Positions 46,201 to 60,704 of a DNA stretch of 64,000 nt are shown piece after piece. The translations under genes and the position numbers were made by a program. The stretch comes from Ascaris suum (lineage: Eukaryota; Nematoda; Chromadorea; Rhabditida; Ascarididae): positions 4,852,826 through 4,916,825 of the forward strand of contig CM024187.1 of assembly GCA_013433145.1 (NCBI GenBank), given 5' to 3'. Every line of letters starts with the position of its first letter. The first letter of the stretch is position 1. A model generated the notes under the pieces. The model did no database searches. It saw only the letters and a program-made list of their open reading frames with translations, and was not told the DNA's origin.

Positions 46201-49200
46201 AAGAAACACGAATGTTTAAAAAATAAACTGGTCGATAATAATTGTTAGACAAACATACTTTTTCATATAAAAAGGTAAGAAACATGTCAGCAGACATTAT
46301 TTACGTACTTCAGAATCTTTTCTGGCAACGTTCTAAGGTAGTAAAACCAGTTGAGCTTCCAACAACTACGTCAATAGCTGTTTGTAGTGCTGCTCTTAGC
46401 AAATTATTTGTCCTATAACAGACCACTTTATATTTACTGCGTATAGCTGTGTTTTGTCACATGCACCTATTTCATGCTCCATCATTCGATATTCACTTGG
46501 AGTACACTGTCGACCTCCAATACATTAAAAAAAAACACAACCAGTACGCCGATCTCAAGCGCCTAAAGAAGTCGGTTGCCATCAGTACCGTCCCGCAGCG
46601 TTCGCAACTGCATATATGTGGCAAATGTTTTAAATCACTTCCCGACATGCTACCGCGTTGCCGTTTACCTAATTTTTTCTAAATGGTGTTAGACATAATA
46701 TATTTTTCTCTCTCGTAGCTCGTATACCTAACAACAATTGTAGCCTATTCGTTCGTCTTCAATTCTACCCTTCTTGATCCGCATTTTATTCCTATCTTCC
46801 AATTTTGCCCATCCGCCTATTTAAAAATATTCGACAATATTTCATATTTTTATTATCGGTTTACTCCACCGCCCCACGCGTACACTCCGTACAAGCGCAC
46901 GTCATAGGTTTTAATCTGATATAAGAATGCCTGCTGATGGCTCTAATAGCCGATAGGTGGCGAAATCAAAGCTCCCATTCAATTCAAGAGTCGAAATTAA
47001 AGCTTCAAGAGTCCCAATAGAAATCTTAAACCACCGCACTTCACAGTTCGTAACTACGACAACCATACTTCCAGGTACATAAAAATTACTAAAAGGATGG
47101 CCAGCAACACGGACTATGATTTATGCAAGTTGGTCAACGACCCAGCAGGATAATGCTCACCTATACCTGAGAGTTCAAAAAACCATAATTCAAAAAAAGC
47201 GAAATAAAGATGCTCTCCAATGCATCTCATATTTTAGTTATCGAAAGCAGAGCAAGTGATTATTGTAATACACGCATACACACAAAAAAAAAACAGGAAT
47301 ACTGCGGCCATCAGAAATGAAGTCGGCACTACGCGTCACTGATATAACAATCGCTGAAATAAAATATCAACGCACCGATCCCGCTAATAAGTTCCATTTC
47401 GCAATCTTAACAACAGAAAAAAAATGCAAAATTTGTCGATGCAACGAAATGCATGATGATTTACGCAAACGATTAGTTGCACATGAGCAACTCAGCCGAA
47501 CTAAGCGTCGAAGTGCAATGATTTCGTTAATCGAGATGTGCCTCTTCAGCTTGAAATTATTCCGTGTGCATCAAAGCACAACTCCCATCGATCGATGCCG
47601 ATTACTTACTTATGACATCATTAATTCGAGGGCATATTTGTTTTATATGTACACCGAGACGCTAATACTATCTATGGTTCTTCTTCATTCTCCTTTCTCT
47701 CTCGAAGCGATCAACGATAAATATTCGATGTCCTACTTGCGATTCATATAGGCAACCTGTCACTTGCTTCAACAAGGAAATTCGACTCAAAATATATCCA
47801 GAGCAAAGCGCGGTTTCAAAGTGCTACTCAGATTCGTTCACTTCTCGGATTTGCAGTTGATTCCTTCATACAACTTCTCGGAGAAGCGCTGAAGATGCTG
47901 AAAGTCAGAAACGAAGCAAACGCCTTCTAAATCAATGTTGCAATCACATTCTTCATATGGCATGTGATGTATATGAAGTGAATAATTCATAGGCACACGC
48001 TGTGAAAGCCCAGTGCATAGCCATCAGAGGCATGCATTAGTGCAACCTCATCATTCAGTCAACTTTAGAAAACCCCATCCCCTCCCCTTCCCTCCTCAAT
48101 ACGTTCATCTAACACAACCCTAAGTTTGTCTCCTCCGATAATAACAAAGAAAACTGTGTAAATTTATATTGAATACTGATCGCATAAGGGGCCTTTGCGC
48201 ATTCATTCTGTAGGTAAACTTTAGCAAGAGATGTTTGGTGATTGCCAACCTGTTTACCTGCACGTGGGTGCATTTGTTCGTCATACGCCAACTCGGAAAA
48301 CAACTTTCGCCAAGTCAACATGTATAAGCCGCGACCACGCTTATTGTTAGAACGAGCCAATATTCCACATGGCAACCCGTATCACTTGTTGACTTCCACA
48401 TTAAAATACATCAACCCTAGGCCAATACTTCGCAACAATTCGTCGCTACGTAGAGCTCAAAAAGTGAATGCTTAAATGTCGGCCAATACCGACTACCCGG
48501 ATAAATCATGCACGAAACTTTTATTTTTCAATAAACTGCTCAAAATGAGGAAGCGAAGTTTGTAGGTCGTTGTTTTGCACCTAACGAAAACGAACTCACT
48601 TCTCAGTGGAGCGCGATTTAGGGTTGCATGCTTTGAGTAGGAAATAGACGGCAAAAAATAACAGCTGAACTGTGGATTTACCGCCGATTAAGCGTTAACA
48701 ACATCTGATTCTCACTGTTCCCTTTCTTCTTTATCGTCAATCAATTAAGTCCTGTTTTCGTTTTACTTCATGCTATTCACATTAGTGGAATACTCCAGAC
48801 TGAGCGAAAAACTGCTTGCGGAACCGATTATAACCTTCTTAGTTTCGAATGAATCTAAAAATTGCTTGCTTCCTCAACTACAGTTTATATTCATTATCGG
48901 GTTCGAGTATCTTCCTGGCGTAAGAATAAAAGAAGCCGCAGCATCTGTTTTTTCACGGACACAAATGCCTGCGTAGGTGGAACTTGTGTATCGGTTGATA
49001 GCATTGATTCAAGTTGTCATTATCCATAAAAGAGCTTCATCATTGTTGTACGTTGGGGAATCACAAAAAGCGACATCCTATCACATAGAATGAATTTCTT
49101 ATAGAAGAAACGCTGAACGATGTAGAGAAACGTGGATTACACTCAAACATCTATGAAAAATTCGGTAATTCTGTCATACGTTTGTTAAACTTACCTTTTA

Positions 49201-50820
49201 AATGATCAGTTCAAAAAATTGAGAAGTCTTAATGGATATGATGGCTGATTAGAAATTCATATGAATGAGTCTAAAACGCATACTTTTGCAAAGCGCACTC
49301 CGTAATCCTTAAACAAACATAAGGGAATAGGTGACGATTCAATATGCAAGCGTAGTAAAAAAAAAAATCTTTGTAAGAGTTGTTAATAGGTAATGAAATG
49401 ATGTCGCAGCAAGAGAATAGTGAATCGATCATTAAATCAGAATTGTATTCTAATCAACAAAAAATCGCCCAAAGAAACTTTAAGGCGCAATAATTCATAA
49501 GCGTTTAAATTATATAGTACAACATTATAAGATGATAATAAAAAGTTGTGTAAAAATAACGCTAATTATATCGCCACATGTATGAAGCTAATACACTCGC
49601 ACTCGTAAGCGATGAACTGATCAGCGAGTTATGAAGTGCCTTTTCAACTGATTTCATCGCGTGTGCACTTCACTATTTAAGTGCACCGGGCAACAAATAC
49701 ACCGTTAATGTTATATCGTCGTTCTGCTTCTAAAAAATTGTCTCAATTTTACGCGTCAACGATTTCGAACGTGTAGCAAATATACTCTTCAAGCGTCAAC
49801 ACATAACAAGAGAACAGTTCTCGTTTGCACAGCGGAAATAATTCGGTTTCAAAAATAAACGAACGTCATCATCCTTATCTTCAAAATCACCATGTTTTTC
49901 CTTGAAAGAGTTCAAGCTTATCCTCATTCTCTTCAATGACCCGATTCACTGACCACGTTGCTTCGGAGCACATTTTGCTGAAAATATTGCACACTAAAGG
50001 CTCTGCATCCTGAATGCGCTTCCTTTAAGTCACGAACAGAAAGCTGAAAGGGTATTGCACATTTGACATGTCCACTTAGGTTTTATAAGTGCTACCGTTG
50101 AAGAGCTTTACTAAATATTCCCCTAACACCAAATTTAAAAGACAGATGTCAACGTTGCCAGTCATTGCCGTTGTGATTCGAATGTTATATACCCAAATAT
50201 CACAAGCACACACTTAAAGACTGAATCAGTTGCATGTCATGTTATGAATTATTTCGCATTTTTCATGTGATTAACAACCTCCAAAATTCGACCGCTCGAA
50301 CAGGTTCCATCGATCGATTCCTACGCACTGAACCACTCAAACGATTGATGGCTTAGGGTTGTTGGTAGTAAATTCCACCGTTCGATGCTTCCTACATCTT
50401 TGATTTGGCCACTTTTAAAAGTGAATGGCGAAAAACGAACCGGTCGAACTGGCTCAGATTTCAGACATGACGTCATACGGTTACCGGTCACGTGGAAGGC
50501 ATTCATATGGCGTTCGTATGCCGCTTGCGTGCTGGGAAATTCAACCAATTTCATAGATCGTTAAATTTGATCATCGCTATATCGTTCTTGTTTTGGCAGT
50601 GATCTATCCATATACGTCTGAGTTTTGTTTCACCTGCTTGTAAGTACCGCACGACGCTGTTGCTCATTTTTTCTCCTTGCATTTCAAAGAATATTTTAAG
50701 ATCAGCTGCCGATATTTGATCTGATGCGGGAATGGTGAAGGACTACTCTGAGCCATAGAGAAGTGTTCAGCGATTTTCCCTGCTTCCATCAGTCAGCCCA
50801 TGAAAGGTGTTAAAAACTGC
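43224..50820. other. Intergenic stretch upstream of trehalase B; nothing assigned
   Basis: AT-rich sequence with scattered short frames. The longest open frame (47317-47751, plus, 144 codons) has no recognisable motif and no convincing context. Upstream control elements of trehalase B would lie at the start of this stretch but none can be named. Confidence 0.4.
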
Positions 50821-51580
50821 AATTGAACACTTGCAACGAGGGTGTTGCGACGTGGACATTTGCGCCACAGAAACCTGAATTGCACATCTCTGCCATGAAC
50901 GTTCCGACGCTTTTGAGCGATTGTGAACTTTATCGTCATGATCTAATTGCACTGCGCTGTCTTGTGACATTGGATTGCTGCGACGAAGAGTTGCTTCTGG
51001 AACATCCCGACTGCGAAAACAAGCACCCTGGAATGTTTACACTAAGAAATCCACAAATGGTTGTCCTATGAATATGCGCTTTGCGAGGTTTTCACTAAGG
51101 ATAGCAGCGCCATCGCGGCCTTGAAACACTGCCACATTAAACTATTTCTACAATGTCGCAGCAGGTAACCGAACTTGCTTTTATTTTTTCATGGAATTTC
51201 CAACTTGTCCTTTTCAGCTTTGTCAATCAATCTGACTACAAGCATGCCACCGTTCCGAATAATTTCCTCTGCTAACGAGATACGCAACTGACTGCTAGCG
51301 GAACCGCTTTTTTTGTTGCCGACGGGAATTCTTGACAACCAAAGTGAAAAACCACGCAATCTTCTGAATTGGTGCGGAATTCCTACTCATTATTGCAGAA
51401 CTGCTGGCGCCGAAGTATATCATTACTATGGAAGTCCGGAAGGCTTTAACAAGAAAGCTACAACCTCCAGCTGCATTAGCGTCAGCTATCAATGGTTTTG
51501 CGCAATCGTTGCCTATGAATCGAGGGTGCCCATGCCCATCGATAAACCATCTGTTTTGAGCCATTGAAAGTTCCACTGAA
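50821..51580. other. GC-richer block with coding-like frames in both directions, unassigned
   Basis: A plus-strand frame at 50823-51071 includes MNVPTLLSDCELYRHDLIAL and a Cys-rich piece. On the minus strand, 51190-51300 reads LRISLAEEIIRNGGMLVVRL. None belongs to a family I can name with confidence, and frames are interrupted. A decayed mobile element or pseudogene is the likeliest reading. Confidence 0.25.
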
Positions 51581-51874
51581 AACGACCAAATGAGTAGAGC
51601 TAAAGTAGCTGGCAGGGAACACTTATTAAAATAAATGTGTTTTCATGATGCTAGGTCAGGGAAGCAAGAAAACAGGAACTCCGCCATGGTAAGCCATGCA
51701 GGGTCTTGGCCGCAACGGTTTAGATTTCTGAGAAATAATTGCGAAGAATTCTCTGAGAAAAACGGCAAGGACCTAAAGATCTCTTCACTTATGTTGATGG
51801 TGTAGTTTTTCTTCAAACTCTACACTTTTTAGCCAAAACCTCGGCAGGTGCAATGAGCCAAATGAAAACTGTCC

Positions 51875-51875
<1 letters not shown>

Positions 51876-51966
<91 letters not shown>
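51876..51966. repeat. TA microsatellite, about 45 units
   Basis: An uninterrupted TA run of about 91 nt in intergenic DNA, the second such run in the window. Confidence 0.97.
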
Positions 51967-51968
<2 letters not shown>

Positions 51969-54900
51969 CTGTTCATATTTGCATTTATTCTTATATGAAA
52001 AATTAAACCCACTTCATATGCACACAACTTTTGCTACCAGAAAGAGAGCAATCGGATATGACTAGCATTAGTACAAAAGACCTCTATATGAAGCTCTTTA
52101 TATACAAAAAACATCGACGATATCTTTTGTGCTTATCAGAAATTGAGAAATGCAACACATGGCACAGCTCAGCAAGAAAGGATTACTTATTCACTTGGCA
52201 AGGATGCTTCAATAACTGAAGAGCAAGCTGTGGCTGCTAATTTCAAAAATAAACGTTTTTTTCGAAGATTGCTTCATTTCATTACTTATTTTGAACACAT
52301 AACCTCAATTATTGGTTCACTCGGCCAGAAAATGCAAACGCAATTCTGGTGGAGCATTTTGGAATGTACTGTATGGAAATATTCACCCAATAAAAATTCT
52401 CGATTATCTCATTTCCTTGCACAAATGCTATCTGATCAATTCTTAATGCCTTCTGCTGCGTCTAGAACGACTGCAAGAAAATTAACAAAAAACATCGTAA
52501 ACTGTGGGAAGCAAACTTGTGCTGCGCATAGCATACGTTGAGGCCTTCAAAAGTTTCGCAAAATCCATGTTAAATGCCTACGACGGTGAGCAAATATGGC
52601 AAGAATAATTCTGGAACTCGGTGTGTCTATGATGCAGAGAGACTAGAAGAACCATCAAGAGAATTGCTTTTTGAGCAGTGAATGTGAGAGCTTACACTTT
52701 TATACATGTGGAGACACATTGATTTAGAATCATCAAACCTACCTATATGGAGTGATTCTCAGATGTTGTCTATTTTTTCACTGTCAGGTGTTGAAAAATC
52801 ACAACATAGATTTTAATAGACGTGAGAACAACGCAACTGAATATAGAGAAAGCATTTTAACGCAGCAGTTCTTTCTTGAACAACTCAATGATCTGATTCA
52901 GAATCTCGGTCTGTCGAAGCAGGCACCTTAATTTCTAACGCACTGAAGAAGCTAAAACAACTGTCTGCAGCCAGAAGCTGAAATAATAGCCAGTTGAACG
53001 GAAGAGGCTGCACTTCTTCCATATTTCAACCAAGATGAAGAATTTTGGCAAGAACATCACCGACTTCTTATGTAGTGGTCGATTGGAAGCCATTGCATGG
53101 TGATCATCGATGTCCATCTTTCTCACCTGAGAGGTATCAATAAAGCTCAAAGGAGAATATGAAGATGTTAAAATTGCCTTGCATAATCTCTGCTGTCATT
53201 GATGCTAATTGCCCACTTGTATTGATCTGAACATGATAAAATTCTGTCTCGAGCATCAAAATGGATTCAGGAAGTGTCTCTGTATAATGTGCTCATGGGT
53301 GGAAGAGCTGCAAGTGACAAGCATTTGGAAAGAAGTGATATGCACTCAAGTGAGAACAACGGCTGCATGCGTAGTAAACAACATTAACGAGCTGGTGGTT
53401 GCCACTGAAAAAAAAAAAAAAAAAAAAAATTGGCCTCTCCTCACTCCATATCAAGCTGGCACATAAGAAGCGATTGGTTGAAGAACGTAAAAAAAACTAA
53501 AAACTGAAATCTCCGACAGTCTTCATATTCTTAACTTACTGTGGATTCCAGTCTCGCAAAACGCATGAATAGTGTAGAAATTTTTGCCTGCTCCAAATGC
53601 TTCTCAATTACTGCGACCTTATTAAATGAGTAGAGGGAACTCATGTGAACAAACCTTAAACTATGAGTGCTAATATGGACTTGAGCGAACTCTTTCTCCA
53701 CAGTCACCTACAGAAATTTTCCTATGACCTTTAAAATTTTATTGAAGAACAAAGCGAAAAGCTTGAGCAGTGTATAACATTGATGAAGAGGTAGCGTGCA
53801 AGACAGGACAGGCAGATGATGACAAACTATTGCTGAAGGTTCGATAGTGATTGTCTCGATAGCCTGAATAAAAAACCGCATAATATACTAGGCTCTTCTA
53901 AATTTTATGTGCTAATCGCAGTAAATGACGTAATCTTTCTATATATTTGATTACCGCTGCTAATAAAGTGCCATCAGTTATTTCTTCAATGCGATTTGTA
54001 AACACGCTGCACTTGCTCGTTAAATTTCCACAGTGGTTTCAAAAACTCCAAAATCACAACCAATCTAACAAAATCGGTCCTATATTTGGAAACAACATTA
54101 CAGATTTATCATGAAATAGCTCTAACAATGTTGGCATTAAATGAGTATTGATCAACGATTACCGGCAACGAAAGCACCAATTTGCGCTTTCATCACTCCC
54201 CCGGCTACCTTTCAGTTTATACATTAGCAACTAGAAATGCTCTAGCGACAAAAAAAAAAAAAAAAATGGAAATGGCAAAACTGTGTAACACACGCTAACA
54301 CTGCGTTGGAGACAAATCCAAGTCACAGCATCGCTCTAGGCGTAATCACAAACCCACAATCACCTACACGCGACTTTTCTTATCTTTCAACCATCATCCT
54401 GAACCACTTCAAATTTCAGGATATCTGCCGCCTTTTTTGTTCTATGCTTCAAAAACTAAGATGATGAGTTTCTACTAAGTTGCTATTGTTTCCAGTTCAA
54501 GCTGATTCAATTCACTAATAATATTCTTCTCATGTTTATCGGAAGGTGCACAACACCTTTGGCAAAAAATATGTAAACGAATGGTGTTACGGTAGAGTGG
54601 TATTTAGACGTTCGAAATTTGCAGCAAAGCTGCTTCACTACAACATCTCAAAAAGAAGAAACATGTGACTCACACCCATCAATAAAGATAGCTGGGCAAT
54701 GTTAGGCACAATATATGATGCTTTCAAAATAGGACGCCTTTCATAGGACCTTCCGCACACCCCTTAAAGCTACACACTCGCACCCTTTTAGCAGCAGTTT
54801 TCAAACCCTTTAAAGCTCATGTCTGCAACGAAAACTCTTTTGAATCCACCTACACAAGCATCTCGAGCCACATACCTGTCCTCAGTATCTTCTCCTAGCC

Positions 54901-57900
54901 AACTGTGTATGGTTTGAATCAAAAAACGAGTCTTGCATATTGAGTCTTGAGTTGACAACAGTGCAGCATGAAGCCAAGAAAAGAAACAACGGAAAATGCA
55001 TCTTATTGTCTCTCACGATCACAAATGCACCTAACTTTCAAAGAAGGAGCCATTATATCAGTAGAGGAGAGCTGCATCTCAGCAGAACAACAATTCTAGC
55101 AACCCAGCAAAGCAACAATGATTAACCATGCCAGTTAGCCAAGAATGGCCGCGTTCAGGTCGTATAATAAGTGACATCCGTACAAAGTCGGTCTCTGCTT
55201 CAGTAGTGACGGCAACCGATTGCAATTTGTCTTGGTCGGTTAGTGACCGGAGGCAGAATTCTGCGATTTAAATTGAGCTGAGAACGACAAAATTTCAAAA
55301 CTGCTCATCATTCATCGAGTGAAAACATACGACTAAAAGCCGAATTTCCACAAAAAAAAGCGATCAAATTCTCATCGGTGAAACGGGATCAAAACTTCAC
55401 CTATCAACCGAGGTTTTGTTAAGTGGTATTTGTTTCAAGCACACAATGGACTCTTCTCCGATCAATACAGTCCCTCTTATGTACACTTATTCCAACAGTA
55501 ACAGCGGACGATGATCAACTATGATGATTAAGTAACATCGCGGTTATAGCGGAACGGAGTCTGACCGTTAATAGAATGGGAGATGAAGAGCATTATAGGC
55601 GAGAAGGAGTGAAGAGAACCTTCGAAAATAAAATTGGAAGAAAGTGTTAAGTAGGGAAAGCGTGGACTGTTGAGTTTAGCAATTCTATGATGAAAATAGA
55701 CATATCTTTTCGCAAGTGAATCCAACGCAAACATAAGTGAGATCGGCCATATAATCAATCATTTAGAAGAGCCTGAAATGCGACTAAACAGCGATAAAAT
55801 AATGCAGATTATCTCAGACTGTAGCTGTTGAAGCTGAATGAAAAATGACTATTAAATCTCTATAACAATGGTAATTAGACCACTGCGAGAGCTGCTCTCA
55901 TGAAGCGTGGAAAACTCGAAACATCTGGAAACTATGCGTTAGGGAGCACCTTAAAAAATGAGGATTGTAACATCCAAAAATGCCGAAAAGTTCTCGTTCT
56001 TCAATCAAATAACGGTCAAACGATATGCCGCCTCACAAATACAGAACTGCGTAAAATAGGGCAACGAAAAAGGATGCGCTCTTGGCTGAGTATCGCTTGT
56101 TAGATTACAGAGACGCTATTTTTGATCCTCTTCGCCTTAAATCCGCAGCTTTCAGTCGACTTCACCCATGGGTCATCCGCCAGTTCGTTGACTGAACCCT
56201 CCACCCTCCCGTTATATCGTCTCTTTGTAATATCGAATATAAATTGCCCCCATTCCGAGCGTAATTTCCATAAATCCTAGCCTAGAGGGGATAGCCGAAA
56301 TCACAACAACGACGCTGTCTAAGCTTGCGCAGATGCAAACGCAAGAAACAGTTCATCGACAAAGAGAAGTAAACATAAAAGGTCATTCACATAGGGCACT
56401 TTACAAACGAATGAGAAAAGGAAATCGAAGGGGAAGAAATTAGCATAGATAAATGAACACGAAATCTTGCACTTATAACAGACGAAAAACTAACGTTTAA
56501 AGATATCTTCGTGCTCTATCAAGATCGTTTTCAACCAGTGTCCATCACACTACGGCAGTTAGACACATCTCTTAGAAGAGGAAATAATTGACAATTGTGA
56601 GATCTTTCTGCCCACAACGATGTTTGCCAAGGAAGATTCTTTAAAGAATTATCGGTCACTGTTGCAGAATTATCGAGGTTGACAAAGATATGGAAGTATG
56701 GCGGATAACACCGAAAGGTATTGTATGCAGGTGCCCTAAACAGATGAACAACGGGCAGACTGGTGACTATTCTGTCTCTGTAGACTCAACGCTGACCTCT
56801 AAACAAACTCCGAGATAACGTTCAATTAGTAACAATAGTTTTGCATTTGTTAAGCCTAAAAAGTCGACTGCTGCTAGTCACATCAGCGAAGTATAGCTAC
56901 ACATATGGCTTTATGAAATCATTTCTCTAAATAAATGTCAAGCAGATTTACCCAGCTTCTGGGCTGGTCTTACTACACTTTAGGAAAGATATCCCGCGCA
57001 AGAAGATTGCTTTCAAAACACTGATTTCCGCTGAAGAGGCATTTTCGAAGAAATAGGAGCTAGTAGGCTTATACAATCTAAGAGTTGCATTCCCTGTTTT
57101 CTAAGAGTTGCTATTTCAAAAGCGCCAGGCATCTGTGCAGCCCAGGGGCAACCGTCATATATTCCTAACGGGTTCCTAAAGAGTGAGCAAAAAGGCAACT
57201 GTTAGCGGTCCAGAAGTTTGAAGCCGTCTCGGGCGAAGACATAACTGCAGCTGTTCTTTGGAGCCGATCGATTATAAAAGGATACACTATTAGCTCCTCC
57301 ACAAGTAAGAGGAGATGCAACAAAGTGAGTGTTGACATCCTCTTGCTAAGAACCGCCTCCTCCTTTCAAAATAATCTAAACGAGCGTTTTAGAAAAAGTG
57401 CGATTATTCATCACAATTCGTTTCCACGCGCCTTTTCAATATTGTATTTATCATGAAAAAGCACTGCATTTTAAAAGATGCAAAACACAGTGCGCAGCAA
57501 TTTATTTCACTTTGACTACTGCATATCTGTCATAAACCCCATCCGGGGTGCTACAGAATCGTTTCCAAAAACTCGCCCCATCAAAGTGAGAGGCAGTATC
57601 TCCACTTCCGGCAGGTATACAATATCACTTATTTATCTGGTTGCCACAACACCTTTTAATAGGCACGTTTTTCCTAGTCTACCATCTTATACTACAATAC
57701 TTTGTTTCGAAATATTCTAGACAGCTGTGACGCAATCGGTGGAAGAATTTGCACCTACTCTCACTCAAATTCAACTTGCACTATTTTGTCGGTATCAGGC
57801 GGAAATTTCAGCGGAATTTTGCCACATATATCCGTAATGGGTAGGTGACGATTCCATTCTGTCGAAGATTATCTAGAAGTTCAAAAACTTTCATTCTGAA

Positions 57901-58350
57901 ATCTTGCTGTTACTAATACCCGTCGTTTTTTTCTGCTTTTGAATTTAAAATGCCCGTAGAACGAAAGGTAGAACATCCAACCCTCAACTAAGAAAGAATC
58001 ATTGTTGGCCCTTTACAACCTTTTACTGCTTTCATTTGAAAGACGCTCTGCAGCAGTTAACAGGAAATGGTTCTTGATGACCTCGGCGCTCTGTGCGTAA
58101 GAAAGTACCGCAATCATATGTCCTCAAGAGATATGGACCTTTTGATGAGCAACCTTTCAGAGCTCCATCGCTCGACTTACTCAACGCGAGTTCCGAATCA
58201 AAGCTGTCCTCGCAAATTTGAACCTATTTGCGTTAATAAAGTTGGTGCAAATCTTGCTTCTGGCTGGCTACAGCAACCAGCAATCAAACATCCAGCATAA
58301 AAAGACAGACTTGATATGAACGCTTCTTCGCACCTTCCACATCACTGTTT
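51967..58350. other. Intergenic stretch; nothing assigned
   Basis: Short frames only, apart from a 132-codon plus-strand frame at 52143-52541 without recognisable motif and a 22-nt A run at 53408-53429. No RNA gene or phase-consistent exon series was found. Confidence 0.35.
53408..53429 (+). repeat. A homopolymer, 22 nt
   Basis: An uninterrupted A run. It could be the tail of a retroposed sequence ending here, but the upstream DNA is not recognisable. Confidence 0.95.
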
Positions 58351-58612
58351 TCATCGAAATCTAGGTCTTCCATGAGAGCAACTCCAACATTCATCGAGCT
58401 GCTCGAAAGCACCCTGCAAGAACCGGTAAGCGTTACCCCTTCCCGCATTCTCCCACGCTGCAACTCACGATCTCACTGATAATGGTGGCTTCTCCAAACC
58501 CTTCACCAGCGTCGAAATGTTTCAGTAGATTGCGATCTTTTGTTTTCGCCTTGCTATCCTGCAAACTCCTTCCTCCTTGCGCATCGTAGTGAAGAAAATA
58601 AGATGCCAGTTT
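58351..58612 (-). CDS. Candidate 3' end of an unidentified gene (two exons with a 55-nt intron)
   Basis: Exon 58469-58612 starts after CTGCAG, is exactly 48 codons and reads KLASYFLHYDAQGG, then a Lys-rich piece and HFDAGEGFGEATIISEI. It ends at a consensus donor (GTGAGT). A 55-nt intron ending TTGCAG leads to exon 58351-58413 in the same phase (GAFEQLDECWSCSHGRPRF, then stop). Intron size and both splice sites are typical of nematodes. A possible upstream exon ends in LVEGIL at 58912 with donor GTAGGT, also in phase. In another frame the last exon reads an acidic segment (MEDLDFDENSD), so the final frame is uncertain. No family is recognised. Confidence 0.33.
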
Positions 58613-58919
58613 CTGCAGTGGAGGGGAATTAAACATAGCCTGTCGATCTATGGACTAGGATGCGACAAGAGAATTAACAGTAGCGGGTTGCATGTAGTCG
58701 AAGGTGTAAGCAAATCAGGCTTACTAAAGCACCCAACAATATCAAAATACCTATACCGATGATTAGTCGAAATGGATTGACACGAATCACCCAAACATTA
58801 AAAGCATTATAAAGCCACCATACAAATCGCAACGAAAGTGAGGCGTTGTACAGTTGTCTGTGTGAAGTCTTCAAAAATATTTTCCTTGGAATCTTGTAAT
58901 TAGGCACCTACCAATATGC

Positions 58920-60704
58920 CCTCCACTAAATTTGTTGCGTCGAATTCTTTCCAGTCAGGCCCATAGTTAGTGTTTCAAGATTGAGATTGACCTTGCACAT
59001 GACCGATTTCCGATAAAGTAACGAAGCTCATTCTCGGTACACGAAATGATTAGCTGTAGACAAATTGGCCTGATTCAGTGATGGACCGGCCACTTCTGTT
59101 TTAGTTTTCAATCAAACTTTGCCAACCCCTTGGTCGACCACTCCTGAGTTTGTGTTCTAGGCAAGCGAGTCGCTTCTCATTTTTGTGACCATCTCAAGTT
59201 TGAGTGACTTTCCCCTCAATGTGCTCTCTGAAAAAAAAAAATCCGGAACAACATCGCGAGCCGTAACCACATCGTGAGTCTCACAATTGACAATATCGGA
59301 TGCTGTCGAAACGAAAATGGGATTGCAGAACTTGTCGAGGTTATTGCAATTCCATTTCACGAACATGATCCTAAAATTATCACAACTGCAGACTACGATC
59401 AACAGCGAGAGTAAGCAATAAAGGTGAACGGTGATTTATTGAGGGAGAATCCCAGCCTAAACAAGCCACTAAAAAGAGAGTCGCGAAAAGACAAAACGAG
59501 CTCTGTCCATGGGCTGCGTCAAGCTACATCTTGATGAGGAATTTTCACCAAGGAATACAGCGCGCAGCTTCGTGGGAAAGCGGACGTTGCAAGAATAAAG
59601 ATAAACGCTATTTTAGAAGCATCGCTGCTTTCTTTTCAGTTATGCCTGCATTATTTTGTGACTTCGTTAACATTTCAGGAACCATATTGTTCTTGCCCTT
59701 TTTTGCTCCATTTTTAAATTTTTTCACTGCGATTAATTTCCGTTCTTTGCTGGCTTTTGTTATTTGTGTCCTCAATCGCCTCAGTGTTCTTCTTCACTCT
59801 TAACTTTTTTGCCCTGTGTGTATTTCCTGTATTCTCATCTGCATTTAGTTGCAAATGCAAATAGTTCTGCTTGGTCACTGGAGAAAGACCCTCATGTATG
59901 TTTGTTGGAGGCGCAGTGCGAGATTCCAGCGACCACATTTTTTGCTTGAGTTTCTAATTGAGGTGTAAAGGGTAGCGACGAAATTGAACATCAATAGAAA
60001 CGAAGAGACCGACAAAGTCGCGCTCAAACTACGCGAGAAGACGAGTGAAGTATCAGAGAACGCAAAGCACAGCAGTGAACATACAGTAAAGCGATGAAGC
60101 CCTAGCCTTTCGAGTGCTGTTTATATAGCCCTCGAAACGTCATAGGTATTTTCACATACAATCACGATCGGAAACGAATATGTTCTTTTTGCGGCACTTG
60201 ATCGTCACCGAAAACTGGGCGATTCATCGGTGGAGACGAATATCTTCATTTAGCGGCGCCTGCTTGGCACCGGAATTCCGACCGATTCATCGTCGACGTT
60301 TTCTTCGCTTTCGCGACATGAGGTGTTGAACTCAGTGACGCATTTCCTCGTAAGATCCGCTTTGGCAAGCGCTTTCTATTCGAATGTATAATAGCGGGAG
60401 ATTGATTTTATTCGACGCAACCTACATTCAACGTTCTCAACAGTCTCCGTTAACTGTTTTTAAAGCGTTAACTTGTGCACGAATCTTCCGGGCTTGCGAC
60501 AAGATCAGTGCCATGGATGAATCCCCAATATCTTCTAGAAATGCTCGCGCCTAGATTCCCTCTAACTGTTGAGGCGGTAGGAGGACTTCGAGGTGAAGGC
60601 ATTCATCAACATTCAAGTTCCTGCTTCTTATCACATTTGCACTTTGCAGCAGGTACATGAAAATTTGAGAATGGAAATCTCATTTCCTTACCACCAAACT
60701 TCAG
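58920..60704. other. Intergenic stretch; nothing assigned
   Basis: Short frames only; a plus-strand frame at 60475-60660 precedes the candidate exon at 60705 but its donors are in the wrong phase to join it. Confidence 0.35.

Noticed and set aside
47317..47751. 144-codon plus-strand frame
   Set aside because: Longest frame in its region, but no motif, splice context or recognisable similarity, and it ends without any nearby gene signal.
51190..51300. Possible innexin-like C-terminal piece on the minus strand (NGGMLVVRL)
   Set aside because: The resemblance is a few residues only and the upstream sequence lacks innexin motifs.
51785..52065. Ile-Tyr repeat reading frames at the second TA run
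   Set aside because: Same artefact of a dinucleotide repeat; no flanking coding evidence.
52143..52541. 132-codon plus-strand frame
   Set aside because: Considered as a fragment of a non-LTR element, but no reverse-transcriptase or endonuclease motif could be pointed to.
58674..58907. Minus-strand frame with a transmembrane-like stretch (LIIGIGILILLGALVSLICL)
   Set aside because: It lies within the stretch that a GTAGGT...CTGCAG intron would remove, and its own donors are out of phase with the next exon.
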